DNA of 64,000 nucleotides from the NCBI GenBank assembly GCA_002343845.1, contig DDSQ01000038.1:2586-66585 (forward strand), given 5' to 3'. Position numbers and translations under genes: made by a program. The DNA is from Planctomycetes bacterium UBA2386. GTDB taxonomy: Bacteria; Planctomycetota; UBA1135; UBA2386. Positions 1 through 8,107 of this stretch are shown in pieces. Under the pieces are notes generated by a model. The model was not told the origin of the DNA. It made no database searches and saw only the letters and a list, made by a program, of their open reading frames with translations. The stretch's first letter is position 1. The number at the start of each line of letters is the position of its first letter.

Positions 1-194
1 TCGAGCCGTTCGAGCAGGTCGGGCGCGACCAGCTCACCGACAAGGCGAATGGCACCGGGCTCGGCCTGACACTGGCCAAGAACGCGGTCGAACGGCACGG
101 CGGCCGCATCGAGATCGTGAGCGAGGTCGGCAAGGGCTCGACGTTCCGCGTGCGCCTGCCGATCGGCGCGCCAGCGCTCGTCGCCGCCGGCTGA
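1..194 (+). CDS. Sensor histidine kinase, C-terminal fragment
   Basis: The frame is open from the left edge and stops at TGA 192-194, leaving about 63 residues. They contain the end of a HATPase_c domain: an F-box-like EPFEQ, then the G2 box [11 protein letters not shown], then a G-rich terminus ([22 protein letters not shown]). In the family this part binds ATP and phosphorylates the conserved histidine in the dimerisation domain, signalling to a response regulator. The sensor and H-box lie outside the window, so the signal and partner are unknown. The gene converges with the decarboxylase on the other strand, with three bases between the stops. Confidence 0.9.
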   Translation, partial: EPFEQVGRDQLTDKANGTGLGLTLAKNAVERHGGRIEIVSEVGKGSTFRVRLPIGAPALVAAG

Positions 195-197
195 CCG

Positions 198-1634
198 TCA
201 GCGAACGGCGGCTTGCATGGCCTGCCACAAGGCCTCGACGTCGGCACGCTCGGTCGCCAGGGCGCCGATCGAGATGCGGACGACCATGCGGCCGTCGATC
301 TGCGTCGGTGTCAGCCACCCGGCGCCCGACGCGTGCACGGCGTCGAGCCAGCGCTGCGTGTGGCGGTCGAGTTCGTCGCCGGCGACCCCTGGCGGTTCGT
401 GGCGGACGACGAGGGTCTGCAGGGTCACCGCCGTGACGAGGCGCCACGGCGGTGTCTTGGTGATCGTGTCGGCAAGCCAGCGCGCGTTCTCGAGGTCGCG
501 GCGCAGCCGTTCGCGCAGGCGTTCGACGCCGTGCGTGCGGATCAGGCTCCAGAGCTTGAGGGCGCGGAAGCGGCGGCCGAGCGCGATGCCCCAGTCGCGG
601 TAGTTGCGCACGGTGTCGTCGACCGCGGTGCGCAGGTAGCTCGGGTTGGTGCTCATCACGCGCACGAGGTGCGGTTCGTCGCGCACCCAGAACACCGAAC
701 AGTCGAACGCCGCGCCGAGCCACTTGTGCGGATTCACGACCAGCGAGTCGGCGCCTTCGATGCCGTGCCACAGCCGGCGGCACTCCGGCAGCACCATCGC
801 CGAACCGGCCATCGCCGCGTCGACGTGCAGCCAGGAGCCGGCCGCGGCCGCGACCTCGGCGCACGCGTCGATCGGGTCCATCGCGGTGGTCGCGGTCGTG
901 CCGGTGGTGGCGACGATCGCACATGGCCGCAGACCGACGCGGCGGTCGGCGGCGATCGCCGCAGCCAGGGCACGGGGGTCGATCGCACGTTGCGCGTCGA
1001 TGCCGACGCTGCGCACGTGGTCGCGGCCGAACCCGGCGAGCAGCGCGGCCTTCACGACCGAGCTGTGCGCCTCACTGCTGGTGTAGACGACCATCGGCGG
1101 GCCGCCGTGCTGCATGCCGCCGGCGGTCGCGCCATGGCCGCTGGTGCGTTCTCGCGCGCAGATCAGGGCGAGCAGGGTGCTGGTCGAGGCGGTGTCCTGG
1201 ATCACGCCCTTCCACTGTCGCGACAGCCCGAACATCGACGTCAGCCATTCGACGACACGTTGTTCGAGTTCGGTCAGTGCCGGCGCTGCCTGCCAGTTGA
1301 GACCGAGCACGCCGAGGCCCGTGCTCAGGAAGTCGCCGAGCACCGACGCCAGGTCGCCGTTCGACGGGAAGTACGCGAAGAAGCGTGGATGCTGCCAGTG
1401 GGCGAGTGCCGGCATCACGAGCGCGTCGAGGTCGGCGAGCACGGCTTCGAAGCCCTCGGGCTGTTCGGGCGGCGACTCGGGCAGCGCGCGGAGCAGTTCG
1501 CCCGGCACGACACGACTCTGCAGAGGCAGCTTGGCGACGCGCGCGCGGTAGTCGGCGATCCAGTCGACGACCGCGTGTGCATGGGCCCGGAACTCCTCGG
1601 GCGACATCGACAGACGTGACGGCGGCGTGTGCAT
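198..1634 (-). CDS. Group II PLP-dependent amino acid decarboxylase (aromatic-L-amino-acid decarboxylase type)
   Basis: PLP enzyme predicted to decarboxylate an aromatic or related L-amino acid. The N-terminal segment (EEFRAHAHAVVDWIADY) and the HPRFFAYFPS motif are typical of DDC/TDC enzymes. The cofactor aspartate is in LHVDAAMAGS and the Schiff-base lysine in NPHKWLG, at about residue 304 from this start. At 478 residues it has the family's usual length. An in-frame ATG at 1694 would add 20 low-complexity residues; the ATG at 1634 is preferred because family members begin shortly before the SPEEFR helix. The substrate (Trp, Tyr, Phe or Glu-like) cannot be told from the sequence. No transporter or regulator is adjacent. 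Confidence 0.93.
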   Translation of the reverse strand: MHTPPSRLSMSPEEFRAHAHAVVDWIADYRARVAKLPLQSRVVPGELLRALPESPPEQPEGFEAVLADLDALVMPALAHWQHPRFFAYFPSNGDLASVLGDFLSTGLGVLGLNWQAAPALTELEQRVVEWLTSMFGLSRQWKGVIQDTASTSTLLALICARERTSGHGATAGGMQHGGPPMVVYTSSEAHSSVVKAALLAGFGRDHVRSVGIDAQRAIDPRALAAAIAADRRVGLRPCAIVATTGTTATTAMDPIDACAEVAAAAGSWLHVDAAMAGSAMVLPECRRLWHGIEGADSLVVNPHKWLGAAFDCSVFWVRDEPHLVRVMSTNPSYLRTAVDDTVRNYRDWGIALGRRFRALKLWSLIRTHGVERLRERLRRDLENARWLADTITKTPPWRLVTAVTLQTLVVRHEPPGVAGDELDRHTQRWLDAVHASGAGWLTPTQIDGRMVVRISIGALATERADVEALWQAMQAAVR

Positions 1635-1791
1635 CGGCAACGGACTCCGGGGCGCCGGTGCGGCAGCTGCCATGCGATCGGCGGTTCTGCGCATCGTTCC
1701 CGAGCGACGGTCGTCGTGGCAAGCGTCGTGGCAGCGATCACGACGCGCAGGAGGGCGGCGTCGTTATGCTGCGGGCGCACCACGAAGCCCG

Positions 1792-2667
1792 ATGAACGAC
1801 CCTGGCAGCACTCCGACCGGTCCGACGCCGGCGCAGATCGTCGCGATGATCGGCTTGCTCGGCGACGACGACGTCCCGATCGCCGCGGCCGCGCGCGAAC
1901 GGCTGGTGCAGTGGGGAGAACTGGCGACCGGGCCGCTGCGCGAAGGCGCGGAAGCCGAGTCACTGCGCATCCGTTCGCGATGCCGCGGCGTGCTGCGTGC
2001 GATCGAGATGCGGCGCGACCTGTTGCGGCTGTGCACGCTGCGGCTCGGCCGCACCGGCCGCAGTCCTGCCGCACCGCTGCTCGAAGGGGCTCTGCTGCTC
2101 GCGCGGCTGGTGCGCACGTTCGTGCCGTCGGTCGACGAACTGTCGGCGATGCTGCGGCGCGAGGCGGCAGCACTGCGGCCGTCGCTGGGCGGCCGCAGCC
2201 TGCCGACCTGCGCGCGCCTGCTCGCGGAGCGCTTGCACGATCACCTCGGTCTGCGCGGCGGCGACGCCAGCAGCGGTGACCCGGACCACGTCGCGATCGA
2301 TCGGGTGCTGGCGAGCCGTGTCGGGGCGCCCGTGACGCTGTCGCTCGTCTACCTGCTGGTCGCCCGCCAGGCGGGCCTCTCGGTCGCCGGCGTCGCCCTG
2401 CCCGACCACTTCCTGGTGCGCCTGCACGGCGTGCGACCGGTGCTCGTCGATCCGTACCACGCCGGCCGCACGATCACCAAGGCCGACTGCGCCCGCTACC
2501 TGCGGGCCAACGGGCATCACCCGGTGCGCGATCTGCTGCGCGACCTGAGCGATCGCGAGGTGCTGTTGCACTACCTCGAGGCGCTGCAGCGTGCGACCGC
2601 GGACGCGCCAGCTTCGGCAGCGCGCGACGCGCTGGCGCGGGCGCGCACGATGCTCGGCGCCCACTGA
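1792..2667 (+). CDS. SirB1-like transglutaminase-core protein
   Basis: 291-residue predicted cytosolic protein. Residues 110-230 match the SirB1/Transglut_core2 pattern: an N-terminal helical part, then VGAPVTLSLVYLLVARQAGL and VALPDHFLVRL, corresponding to the family's GIPxSL and PGHFLxR motifs. The family has a transglutaminase-like fold of uncertain activity. The catalytic cysteine position is not obvious here, so it may be non-enzymatic. The frame is open further upstream to 1627, but that stretch overlaps the decarboxylase start and is arginine-rich, so the ATG at 1792 is preferred. It converges on the M50 protease gene with nine bases between stops. Confidence 0.72.
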   Translation: MNDPGSTPTGPTPAQIVAMIGLLGDDDVPIAAAARERLVQWGELATGPLREGAEAESLRIRSRCRGVLRAIEMRRDLLRLCTLRLGRTGRSPAAPLLEGALLLARLVRTFVPSVDELSAMLRREAAALRPSLGGRSLPTCARLLAERLHDHLGLRGGDASSGDPDHVAIDRVLASRVGAPVTLSLVYLLVARQAGLSVAGVALPDHFLVRLHGVRPVLVDPYHAGRTITKADCARYLRANGHHPVRDLLRDLSDREVLLHYLEALQRATADAPASAARDALARARTMLGAH

Positions 2668-2676
2668 CGTCGTCGT

Positions 2677-3312
2677 TCAGAACGGGTACGGCAGCCAGCC
2701 GCGCACCGTCGAGTAGATCGGCCAGAACAGCTCTCCGATGTAGCGCGAGGTCAGGAGCAGCACGACGAGCGTCGCGTGCGGGATGCTGGCGATCGCATCG
2801 AACAGGCGGCCGGCCGGCGGATACAGCCCGCGCACGATGCCGGCGCCGTCGAGCGGCGGCAGCGGGATCAGGTTGAACAGGGCGAGCAGCAGGTTCAGCA
2901 GCAGGAACGCGTGCGCGATCTTGGCCACGGCTTCGTCGGCGTTGCCGTCCGGTCGCCCGACGAACCACAGGACGGCGAAGGCGATCGCGGCGAGCAGCAG
3001 ATTGCCGAGCGGGCCGGCCGACGACATCAACGCGGCGCGCTTGGGGTGGCGCGCTGCCCAGTACGGGTCGATCGGCGCGTGCGCGTAGCCGAAGCACATG
3101 TTGCCGTTGCTGAGGTAGAGGCTCAGCAGCGGCAGCAGCACCATGCCGAACGGTTCGCGACGCATGTGCGGCACGGGATTCAGCGTCACTTGGCCCGCGA
3201 GGTAGGCGGTGCGGTCGCCGCCGAGCAGGGCGAACAGCGCGTGTCCGGCCTCGTGCACGGTCAGGCTGATCGTCAACACGCCGAAGTACAGGATGATGTT
3301 CTCCCAGTTCAT
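2677..3312 (-). CDS. Site-2-type intramembrane zinc metalloprotease (peptidase M50)
   Basis: 211 residues, mostly membrane-embedded. The zinc-binding HEAGH is at residues 20-24 in the first membrane segment. The second active-site motif, NLIPLPPLDG, is at 147-156 and supplies the third ligand aspartate. At least four hydrophobic segments (about 6-30, 55-72, 95-118, 133-160 and 175-195) surround them. There is no PDZ domain, as in the compact FtsH/SpoIVFB-like or YwhC group. S2P enzymes cut membrane-bound substrates within the bilayer; the substrate here is unknown. The start overlaps the xseB stop as ATGA, the last link in a coupled lipB-xseA-xseB-M50 chain. Confidence 0.9.
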   Translation of the reverse strand: MNWENIILYFGVLTISLTVHEAGHALFALLGGDRTAYLAGQVTLNPVPHMRREPFGMVLLPLLSLYLSNGNMCFGYAHAPIDPYWAARHPKRAALMSSAGPLGNLLLAAIAFAVLWFVGRPDGNADEAVAKIAHAFLLLNLLLALFNLIPLPPLDGAGIVRGLYPPAGRLFDAIASIPHATLVVLLLTSRYIGELFWPIYSTVRGWLPYPF

Positions 3313-3569
3313 GGCGTGGCTCCGGGGTCGGGTTGGGCGGTCGTGCCGTCGCTGCCGACTTCGAGTTCGGCGGTGATGCGGCGCACCTTGGTCTCGGTCG
3401 CGGCGAGGCGCTGGCGGCACACGCCCAGCAGGGCGGCGGCGCGTTCGACCTTCTCGGCGAGCACGTCGAGATCGATCTGGCCGCTCTCGATCTCCTGCAG
3501 GATCTGCGCGAGTTCGGCGCTCGCGGCGGCATAGCCGGGCTCGGCGGGTGACTTCTTGTCCTTGCTCAT
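3309..3569 (-). CDS. xseB: Exodeoxyribonuclease VII small subunit
   Basis: 86-residue charged helical protein matching XseB (AELAQILQEIESGQIDLDVLAEKVERAAALL), with a short disordered lysine-rich N-terminus. In the family several XseB chains bind the coiled-coil stalk of each XseA to make exonuclease VII, which degrades single-stranded DNA. It lies directly downstream of xseA, whose stop codon overlaps its start, fitting the usual xseAB pairing. Its own stop overlaps the start of the M50 protease gene as ATGA. Length and composition are normal. Confidence 0.93.
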   Translation of the reverse strand: MSKDKKSPAEPGYAAASAELAQILQEIESGQIDLDVLAEKVERAAALLGVCRQRLAATETKVRRITAELEVGSDGTTAQPDPGATP

Positions 3570-5206
3570 CGGGGGTCCTTCTGGATGCGGTCGATGCGGG
3601 CGTCGGCGGCGCCGTCGCGCCACCGGATGCGCACGCTGGCGTTCGTGGCGACTCCGGCGATCGACGGGCGAACGCGCCCGTCGTCGCCGAGGACGATCGT
3701 GTAGCCGCGCGAGAGTACCTGCTGCGGGTCGAGCAGTCGCAGCGTGGTGGCCGCCCGCTCGATTCCGGCAGCGGCCAGGTCGAGGCGGCGCCGGGCCATG
3801 CCGGCGACGCGGTCGCCGGTTCGCACGAGGCGCGAAGCCTCCGTGCCGAGCCGGTGGCGTGCCAGGGTCGCGAGCCGATGGCCGGCGCTGCCGAGCGACG
3901 TCTGCGCGCGCGCGAGGCGCCGTTCGCTGGCGCGCGCGACGGCAGTGGCGGTCGCGACGAGGTCGCGCGTCGCGGTCTCGAGCCGGTCGGCGGTCGTGGC
4001 GAGCAGTTGTTCGCCGAGTTCGCGGACGTGCTCGCGCAGCGACTGCACGCCGCGCACGAGCAGTTCGGCGACGGCGGTCGGCGTCTTCTCGGAGTGCGCG
4101 ATCGCATCGAGCACGGACTGGTCGCGCTGGTGGCCGATGCCGACGACGATCTTCAACGGGTGTTGGGCGACGGCGAGTGCTACCTGCCGATCGTCGAACC
4201 AGGCGAGGTCGCCGCGTGAGCCGCCGCCGCGCACGATGCACAGCAGGTCGAACTGCTCGGCGTTCGCCGCGAACCACTCGAGCCCCGCGAGCAGCGATGG
4301 CCGCAGGTCGCGGCCTTGCACCTTGATCGGGAACAGCGCGAGGTCGAGGCCCACGCCCGCCTCCTCGACGTGACGCAGGAAGTCGTTCCAGCCATCGGCG
4401 TCGGGGCTCGTCAGCACGCCGATGCGCCGGGCGGGCACCGGGAAACCGAGCGAACGGTTGCGCGCCGCGAGACCGAGGCGGACCAGTTCGCGCAGGATCT
4501 GCTCCTTGGTCAGCGCGAGCTTGCCGAGCGTGAAGTCGGGATCGATGTCCTGGACCACGACCTGGTAGTTGCCGGTCGTGGACCACAGATCGATGCGCAC
4601 CAGCAGGCGTACCTCGAGGCCGTCGCGCAACTCGAGCGGCGGCTCGTGCGCGGCGAGGGCCGGCAGCAGCCGCTCGGCGACACTGCCGAACAGCGCGACG
4701 TTGACCGCGGCGAACGGCCGCGCTTCGCCGCGCGCCTTCTCGACCAGTTGGAAGAAGCGATGCTCGCGGCCTGCACTCTTGTCGAAGTCGACGATCTCGC
4801 CGCTGACCCAGAGAGCCTCGGCGAACTGCCGCCGCAGCGTGTCGCGCACCGCCGCGTTCAGCGCCGACACGGTGAGCGCGGCGGGCGCTCCGTCGGTCGG
4901 TGGTGGTGGCGACGACGGAGACGGTGATGGCGCCCGGCGCGAGGGCGTCGACGGGACTTCGGCCGCTGCGGCCGGGCGCAGCGTGCCCGCGAGCAGCGAG
5001 GAGATCTCGGGCGCGAACTCGAACAGGTGCCGCGAGCAGGCCGCGTAGACCTGCTCGACGTGCTCGGCGGGCACGCGCCAGACCTTCTGCTTCGGGTCCC
5101 AGCGGCGCCCCGGCAGGTCCTTGACCATCGCCACGAGGTCTTCGCGGTACGGAAACCGGATCACCAGGTGCGCACCGTCCGTGGCGAGTTCGACGGAACC
5201 ACTCAT
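3566..5206 (-). CDS. xseA: Exodeoxyribonuclease VII large subunit with extra N-terminal HARP-like domain
   Basis: 546 residues, about 100 longer than typical XseA. Residues 111-220 form the OB-fold (LTVSALNAAVRDTL, ALWVSGEI). The catalytic core has RGGGS at 326-330, GIGHQRD at 356-362 and TPTAVAE near 375, followed by a long coiled coil that binds XseB. The added N-terminus (12-52, IRFPYREDLVAMVKDLPG then RRWDPKQKVWRVP) looks like the HARP-type module of SMARCAL1-like proteins. It is joined by a Pro/Ser linker (79-108). The ATG at 5206 overlaps the lipB stop as ATGA, which supports this longer start and makes the extension part of the protein. Confidence 0.93.
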   Translation of the reverse strand: MSGSVELATDGAHLVIRFPYREDLVAMVKDLPGRRWDPKQKVWRVPAEHVEQVYAACSRHLFEFAPEISSLLAGTLRPAAAAEVPSTPSRRAPSPSPSSPPPPTDGAPAALTVSALNAAVRDTLRRQFAEALWVSGEIVDFDKSAGREHRFFQLVEKARGEARPFAAVNVALFGSVAERLLPALAAHEPPLELRDGLEVRLLVRIDLWSTTGNYQVVVQDIDPDFTLGKLALTKEQILRELVRLGLAARNRSLGFPVPARRIGVLTSPDADGWNDFLRHVEEAGVGLDLALFPIKVQGRDLRPSLLAGLEWFAANAEQFDLLCIVRGGGSRGDLAWFDDRQVALAVAQHPLKIVVGIGHQRDQSVLDAIAHSEKTPTAVAELLVRGVQSLREHVRELGEQLLATTADRLETATRDLVATATAVARASERRLARAQTSLGSAGHRLATLARHRLGTEASRLVRTGDRVAGMARRRLDLAAAGIERAATTLRLLDPQQVLSRGYTIVLGDDGRVRPSIAGVATNASVRIRWRDGAADARIDRIQKDPR

Positions 5207-5826
5207 CGGCCCACGTTCGTACCGGGGGCTGGCGGTGCGGTCAGCACCGAAACCGCGGCCGTGGCGGCGGCGACGGCCTCGGCCATCGTCACCGGTCGCC
5301 CGCACGCCTTCGTGAGATCGGTCATCACGTCCGGCGACAAGCCGCACGGGCGCACCGCCTGCCAGGCCTCGAGATCCATCGCCACGTTGATCGCGATGCC
5401 GTGCAGGTTGATCCAGTGCTTCACGTGCACGCCGATCGACGCGAACTTGCGCCCGGCCACGAACACGCCCGTGCCGTCGACCGACGGCTCGGCAGCGAGG
5501 CCGAACGCCGCAGCGATGCGCAGCCCGAACGCCTCGAGCCGCCGCAGCCAAGCGCGCACGTCGCGCTGCGGCAGGCGCACGATCGGGTAGACGACGAGCT
5601 GCCCCGGACCGTGGAACGTGATCTTGCCGCCGCGCTCGATCGGCACGATGCCGGGCCGCAGTTCGCCGGGTGGCGTCGCGCGGCCGGCCGTGTAGACCGG
5701 ATCGTGTTCGACGAACAGCACGCGCCCAGGCGTCGTGCCCGCGTGCACGGCGGCGTGCAGGGCGCGCATGTGCTCGAGCACCGAGGCGAACGGCGCTCGA
5801 CCGAGGTGCTCGATTTCCGGGGGCAA
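5203..5826 (-). CDS. lipB: Lipoyl(octanoyl) transferase
   Basis: Transfers octanoate from octanoyl-ACP to lipoyl domains of 2-oxoacid dehydrogenases and the glycine cleavage H protein. The signature RGGKITFHGPGQ is at residues 65-76, the active-site lysine at 127 (GRKFASIG) and the acyl-thioester cysteine at 161 (VRPCG). Length (207) is typical. The start is a TTG at 5826, chosen because no ATG or GTG precedes the conserved LGRAPFASVLEHM segment; this is the least certain part. It heads the coupled lipB-xseA-xseB-M50 run. No lipA is seen in the window. Confidence 0.93.
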   Translation of the reverse strand: MPPEIEHLGRAPFASVLEHMRALHAAVHAGTTPGRVLFVEHDPVYTAGRATPPGELRPGIVPIERGGKITFHGPGQLVVYPIVRLPQRDVRAWLRRLEAFGLRIAAAFGLAAEPSVDGTGVFVAGRKFASIGVHVKHWINLHGIAINVAMDLEAWQAVRPCGLSPDVMTDLTKACGRPVTMAEAVAAATAAVSVLTAPPAPGTNVGR

Positions 5827-5844
5827 GCCGGCAGACTACCGCGC

Positions 5845-6231
5845 ATGCCACTCGCGGTCGTTCTCGCCGGCGTTCTGGCGCTGCCGCAACTCGAGGTGGC
5901 GCCGATCCCGGCGACGGTCGGGGAGCCGGTCGTCGTCCGTGCCGGAAGACGCGGTCGCGACGAGCCCATCGTCGGGCTCGCGCTGCGCATGATGCAGCCC
6001 GACGGCGGCGAAGTTGCGTTCGGCGAGACGTCGGCGAACGGCGAGTGCCGGTTCGTGCCGACTCACGCGGGCCGGCACGTGGTCGTCGGGACGATCGACG
6101 GCGTGCGGGTGCTGGCGCCGTTCACGGTGCGACCGGCGAGCAGCCGGTGGCCGCTGGCGCTCGGCTCGATTCCCCTCGGCCTCGCGCTGTTGTGGAGCTT
6201 CAGCCGAGCACGCGGTCGACGTGACCCTTGA
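5845..6231 (+). CDS. Small secreted or membrane-anchored protein of unknown function
   Basis: 128 residues with a short hydrophobic N-terminus (MPLAVVLAGVLALP), which could be a signal peptide. A beta-rich central region follows (about 20-95, including VGEPVVVRAG and VPTHAGRHVVVGTIDGV), suggesting an Ig-like or transthyretin-like fold. A C-terminal membrane helix (about 102-120) ends in a basic tail, as in a tail-anchored exported domain. I do not recognise the family. It starts 18 bases from the lipB start on the opposite strand and overlaps the 3' end of trxA by 32 bases, tail to tail. Confidence 0.6.
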   Translation: MPLAVVLAGVLALPQLEVAPIPATVGEPVVVRAGRRGRDEPIVGLALRMMQPDGGEVAFGETSANGECRFVPTHAGRHVVVGTIDGVRVLAPFTVRPASSRWPLALGSIPLGLALLWSFSRARGRRDP

Positions 6232-6520
6232 CCGTGCGCAGGTCGGCGTTGCCCAGGAAGCGGTCGACCTCCTTGCCATCGCGGAAGAAGATGCAGGTCG
6301 GCACGCTCATGATGCCGAAGCTCGCCGCGACCTCCTGGGCGTTGTCGATGTCGATCTTGTAGACGTCCATCCGCCCCTTGTACTCGCCGGCGACCTTGTC
6401 GATCGTCGGGGCGAGCGCCTTGCACGGCTGGCACCAGCTGGCGGAGAAGTCGACGAGCACGGGGACCTTCGCGGTCTGCAGGGTGCTCTGGAAGTTCTTG
6501 TCGGTGAGTTCGGTGACCAT
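6200..6520 (-). CDS. trxA: Thioredoxin with a WCQPC active site
   Basis: 106-residue thioredoxin fold with the usual order: VLVDFSASWC, active-site pair C30/C33, cis-proline P74 in SVPTCIFF and the C-terminal GNADL segment. The active site reads WCQPC rather than the canonical WCGPC, and a third cysteine (C76) follows the cis-Pro-Thr. No signal peptide is seen, so it should act in the cytosol. The gene lies about 100 bases downstream of a CxxC miniprotein and an Mrp-type ATPase on the same strand, hinting at a redox or Fe-S handling group. The start ATG at 6520 is the only reasonable one. Confidence 0.94.
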   Translation of the reverse strand: MVTELTDKNFQSTLQTAKVPVLVDFSASWCQPCKALAPTIDKVAGEYKGRMDVYKIDIDNAQEVAASFGIMSVPTCIFFRDGKEVDRFLGNADLRTVKGHVDRVLG

Positions 6521-6619
6521 GGGTGGAAAGCCGGCCGTGCCGGGGCGAGCAGTGTTGGCTGCCGTCGCGCGCCGCGCAAGTGCGGCGCGTCGGCGACAGC
6601 CAGGCTCGGCGACTGCGCC

Positions 6620-6847
6620 TCAGCCTTGGCGGTTCATCGCCGCGAGCAGCCGATCGGCCGGGATGCCGTTCTGGCTGGCGACGGTCTCGATCGAGTCGTG
6701 CGGGTTGAAACCGCAGTTGCGGCAGCCGCCGAGATGGAAGTCGCGCATCAGCACCATGCCGAGCGACGGATCGGCGGTCAGGCATTCGAGCATCGTCGAC
6801 TGCATGGTGAAGCGGCTCGTCTTGGGAGTGTTGGTCGGGTTCGTCAT
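6620..6847 (-). CDS. CxxC miniprotein, DUF1858-like redox disulfide domain
   Basis: 75 residues. The core has TMLECLTADPSLGMVLMRDF and then GGCRNCG, a CxxC pair at C42/C45, and a helical end (IETVASQNGIPADRLLAAMN). The layout matches the small DUF1858 domain associated with hybrid-cluster and other redox proteins, where the cysteines form a disulfide or hold a cofactor. It sits 26 bases downstream of the Mrp-type ATPase and just before trxA on the same strand, so co-transcription is likely. Its biochemical role is not established; passing electrons or clusters between the neighbours is inference. Confidence 0.75.
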   Translation of the reverse strand: MTNPTNTPKTSRFTMQSTMLECLTADPSLGMVLMRDFHLGGCRNCGFNPHDSIETVASQNGIPADRLLAAMNRQG

Positions 6848-6873
6848 GGCAGTTCTTTCGGGTCTCTCGGAAA

Positions 6874-7941
6874 TCACTCGGCGTTGAGGATGCTGACTCG
6901 TTGGGCGACCTTGCCAGCGACCGCGGCGAGGGCCTTGGCGCTCGCCGAGTCCGGCGCGGCGAGCACGATCGGCTTGCCGCTGTCGCCACCTTCGCGCACT
7001 TCGATCTCGATCGGGATCTGGCCGAGCAATGGCACGCCGAACTCGCGTTCGATCGAGGCGCCGCCGCCCTGGCCGAACAGCAGGTAGCGCTCGTTCGAGC
7101 CCGGGGGCGTGAACCACGCCATGTTCTCGACCACGCCGAGGATCGGCACGTTGACGGTCTGGAACATGCGGATCGCCTTCTTCACGTCGAGCACGGAGAC
7201 GTCCTGCGGCGTGGTGACGATGACCGCACCCATCAGGTGCGCCTGCTGGCTCAGCGACAGCTGCGCGTCGCCGGTGCCCGGCGGCAGGTCGACGACCAGG
7301 TAGTCGAGGTCGTTCCAGGCGACGTCGAAGAGGAACTGGCGCACCGCCGAGTGGAGCATCGGTCCGCGCCAGATCACCGGTTGGTCGTCGGCGACCAGCA
7401 GCGCCATCGACATCACCTGCAGGCCGTGGCGCTCGAACGGCACGATCTTCTTGTTGGCGTCGACCGCGGGTTGGCCCTTGAGGCCGAGCATCAGCGGCAC
7501 GTTCGGTCCGTAGACGTCGGCGTCGAGAATGCCGACGCGGGCTCCGGTGCGCTGCAGGGCGCAGGCGAGGTTGACCGCGACCGTCGACTTGCCGACGCCG
7601 CCCTTGCCGGACGACACCGCGAGCACGTTCTTGACGCCGGGGATCACGCCCTTGTTGCCGAGCACGGGGCGGCTCGCCGTGACCCGCGCGGTCATCTCGA
7701 TGGCGACGTCGTTGACGCCGGCGAGCGCGCGCACGGCGCGTTCCGCCTGGCTCTTCATCAGGTCCTTCACCGGGCAGGCGGGCGTCGTGAGTTCGATCGC
7801 GAACGCCACGGTGCCGCCGCAGATGCGCAGGTCCTTGACGAAGCCCAGCGCGACGATGTCCTGGTTGAGGTCCGGGTCCCGTACGGCGCGCAGGGCGTCG
7901 AGAACGACTGCTTCGGAAGGCGCGGTCAGCGGGGGGGCCAT
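6874..7941 (-). CDS. Mrp/ApbC-type P-loop ATPase, Fe-S cluster carrier family
   Basis: 355 residues. Residues 9-85 are a MIP18/DUF59 domain (VRDPDLNQDIVALGFV, PACPVKD). Residues 103-350 are the ATPase, with deviant Walker A SGKGGVGKST at 111-120 and DLPPGTGDA as switch/Walker B. Family members carry or transfer Fe-S clusters in an ATP-dependent way. The usual cluster-bridging CPxC after VENM is absent: the segment reads ENMAWFTPPGSNERY, as in the NMSYF-type variants. The ATG at 7941 is chosen because the upstream frame is not Mrp-like. It leads the Mrp - CxxC miniprotein - thioredoxin run. Confidence 0.92.
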   Translation of the reverse strand: MAPPLTAPSEAVVLDALRAVRDPDLNQDIVALGFVKDLRICGGTVAFAIELTTPACPVKDLMKSQAERAVRALAGVNDVAIEMTARVTASRPVLGNKGVIPGVKNVLAVSSGKGGVGKSTVAVNLACALQRTGARVGILDADVYGPNVPLMLGLKGQPAVDANKKIVPFERHGLQVMSMALLVADDQPVIWRGPMLHSAVRQFLFDVAWNDLDYLVVDLPPGTGDAQLSLSQQAHLMGAVIVTTPQDVSVLDVKKAIRMFQTVNVPILGVVENMAWFTPPGSNERYLLFGQGGGASIEREFGVPLLGQIPIEIEVREGGDSGKPIVLAAPDSASAKALAAVAGKVAQRVSILNAE

Positions 7942-8107
7942 GGGCAGGGGGCCTAAGTAGCCTTGGAATGGGGCCCGTTCAAGCGCTTCGTCTCGCGGTG
8001 AGTCCCTTCGCGCGGAATTCTGGGGCTCCGGTTGGCGTCTAGCGCTCCCGGCCCCCGGTCGCGAGCTAGCATCGCCCGCCCCCTTGGCACCCTGCTTCGT
8101 CGAATCG

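Noticed and set aside
198..1694. Long antisense ORFs across the decarboxylase and other genes
   Set aside because: High GC gives long open frames in several phases; these have Arg/Ala-rich or His/Asp-rich composition without domains and shadow well-supported genes.
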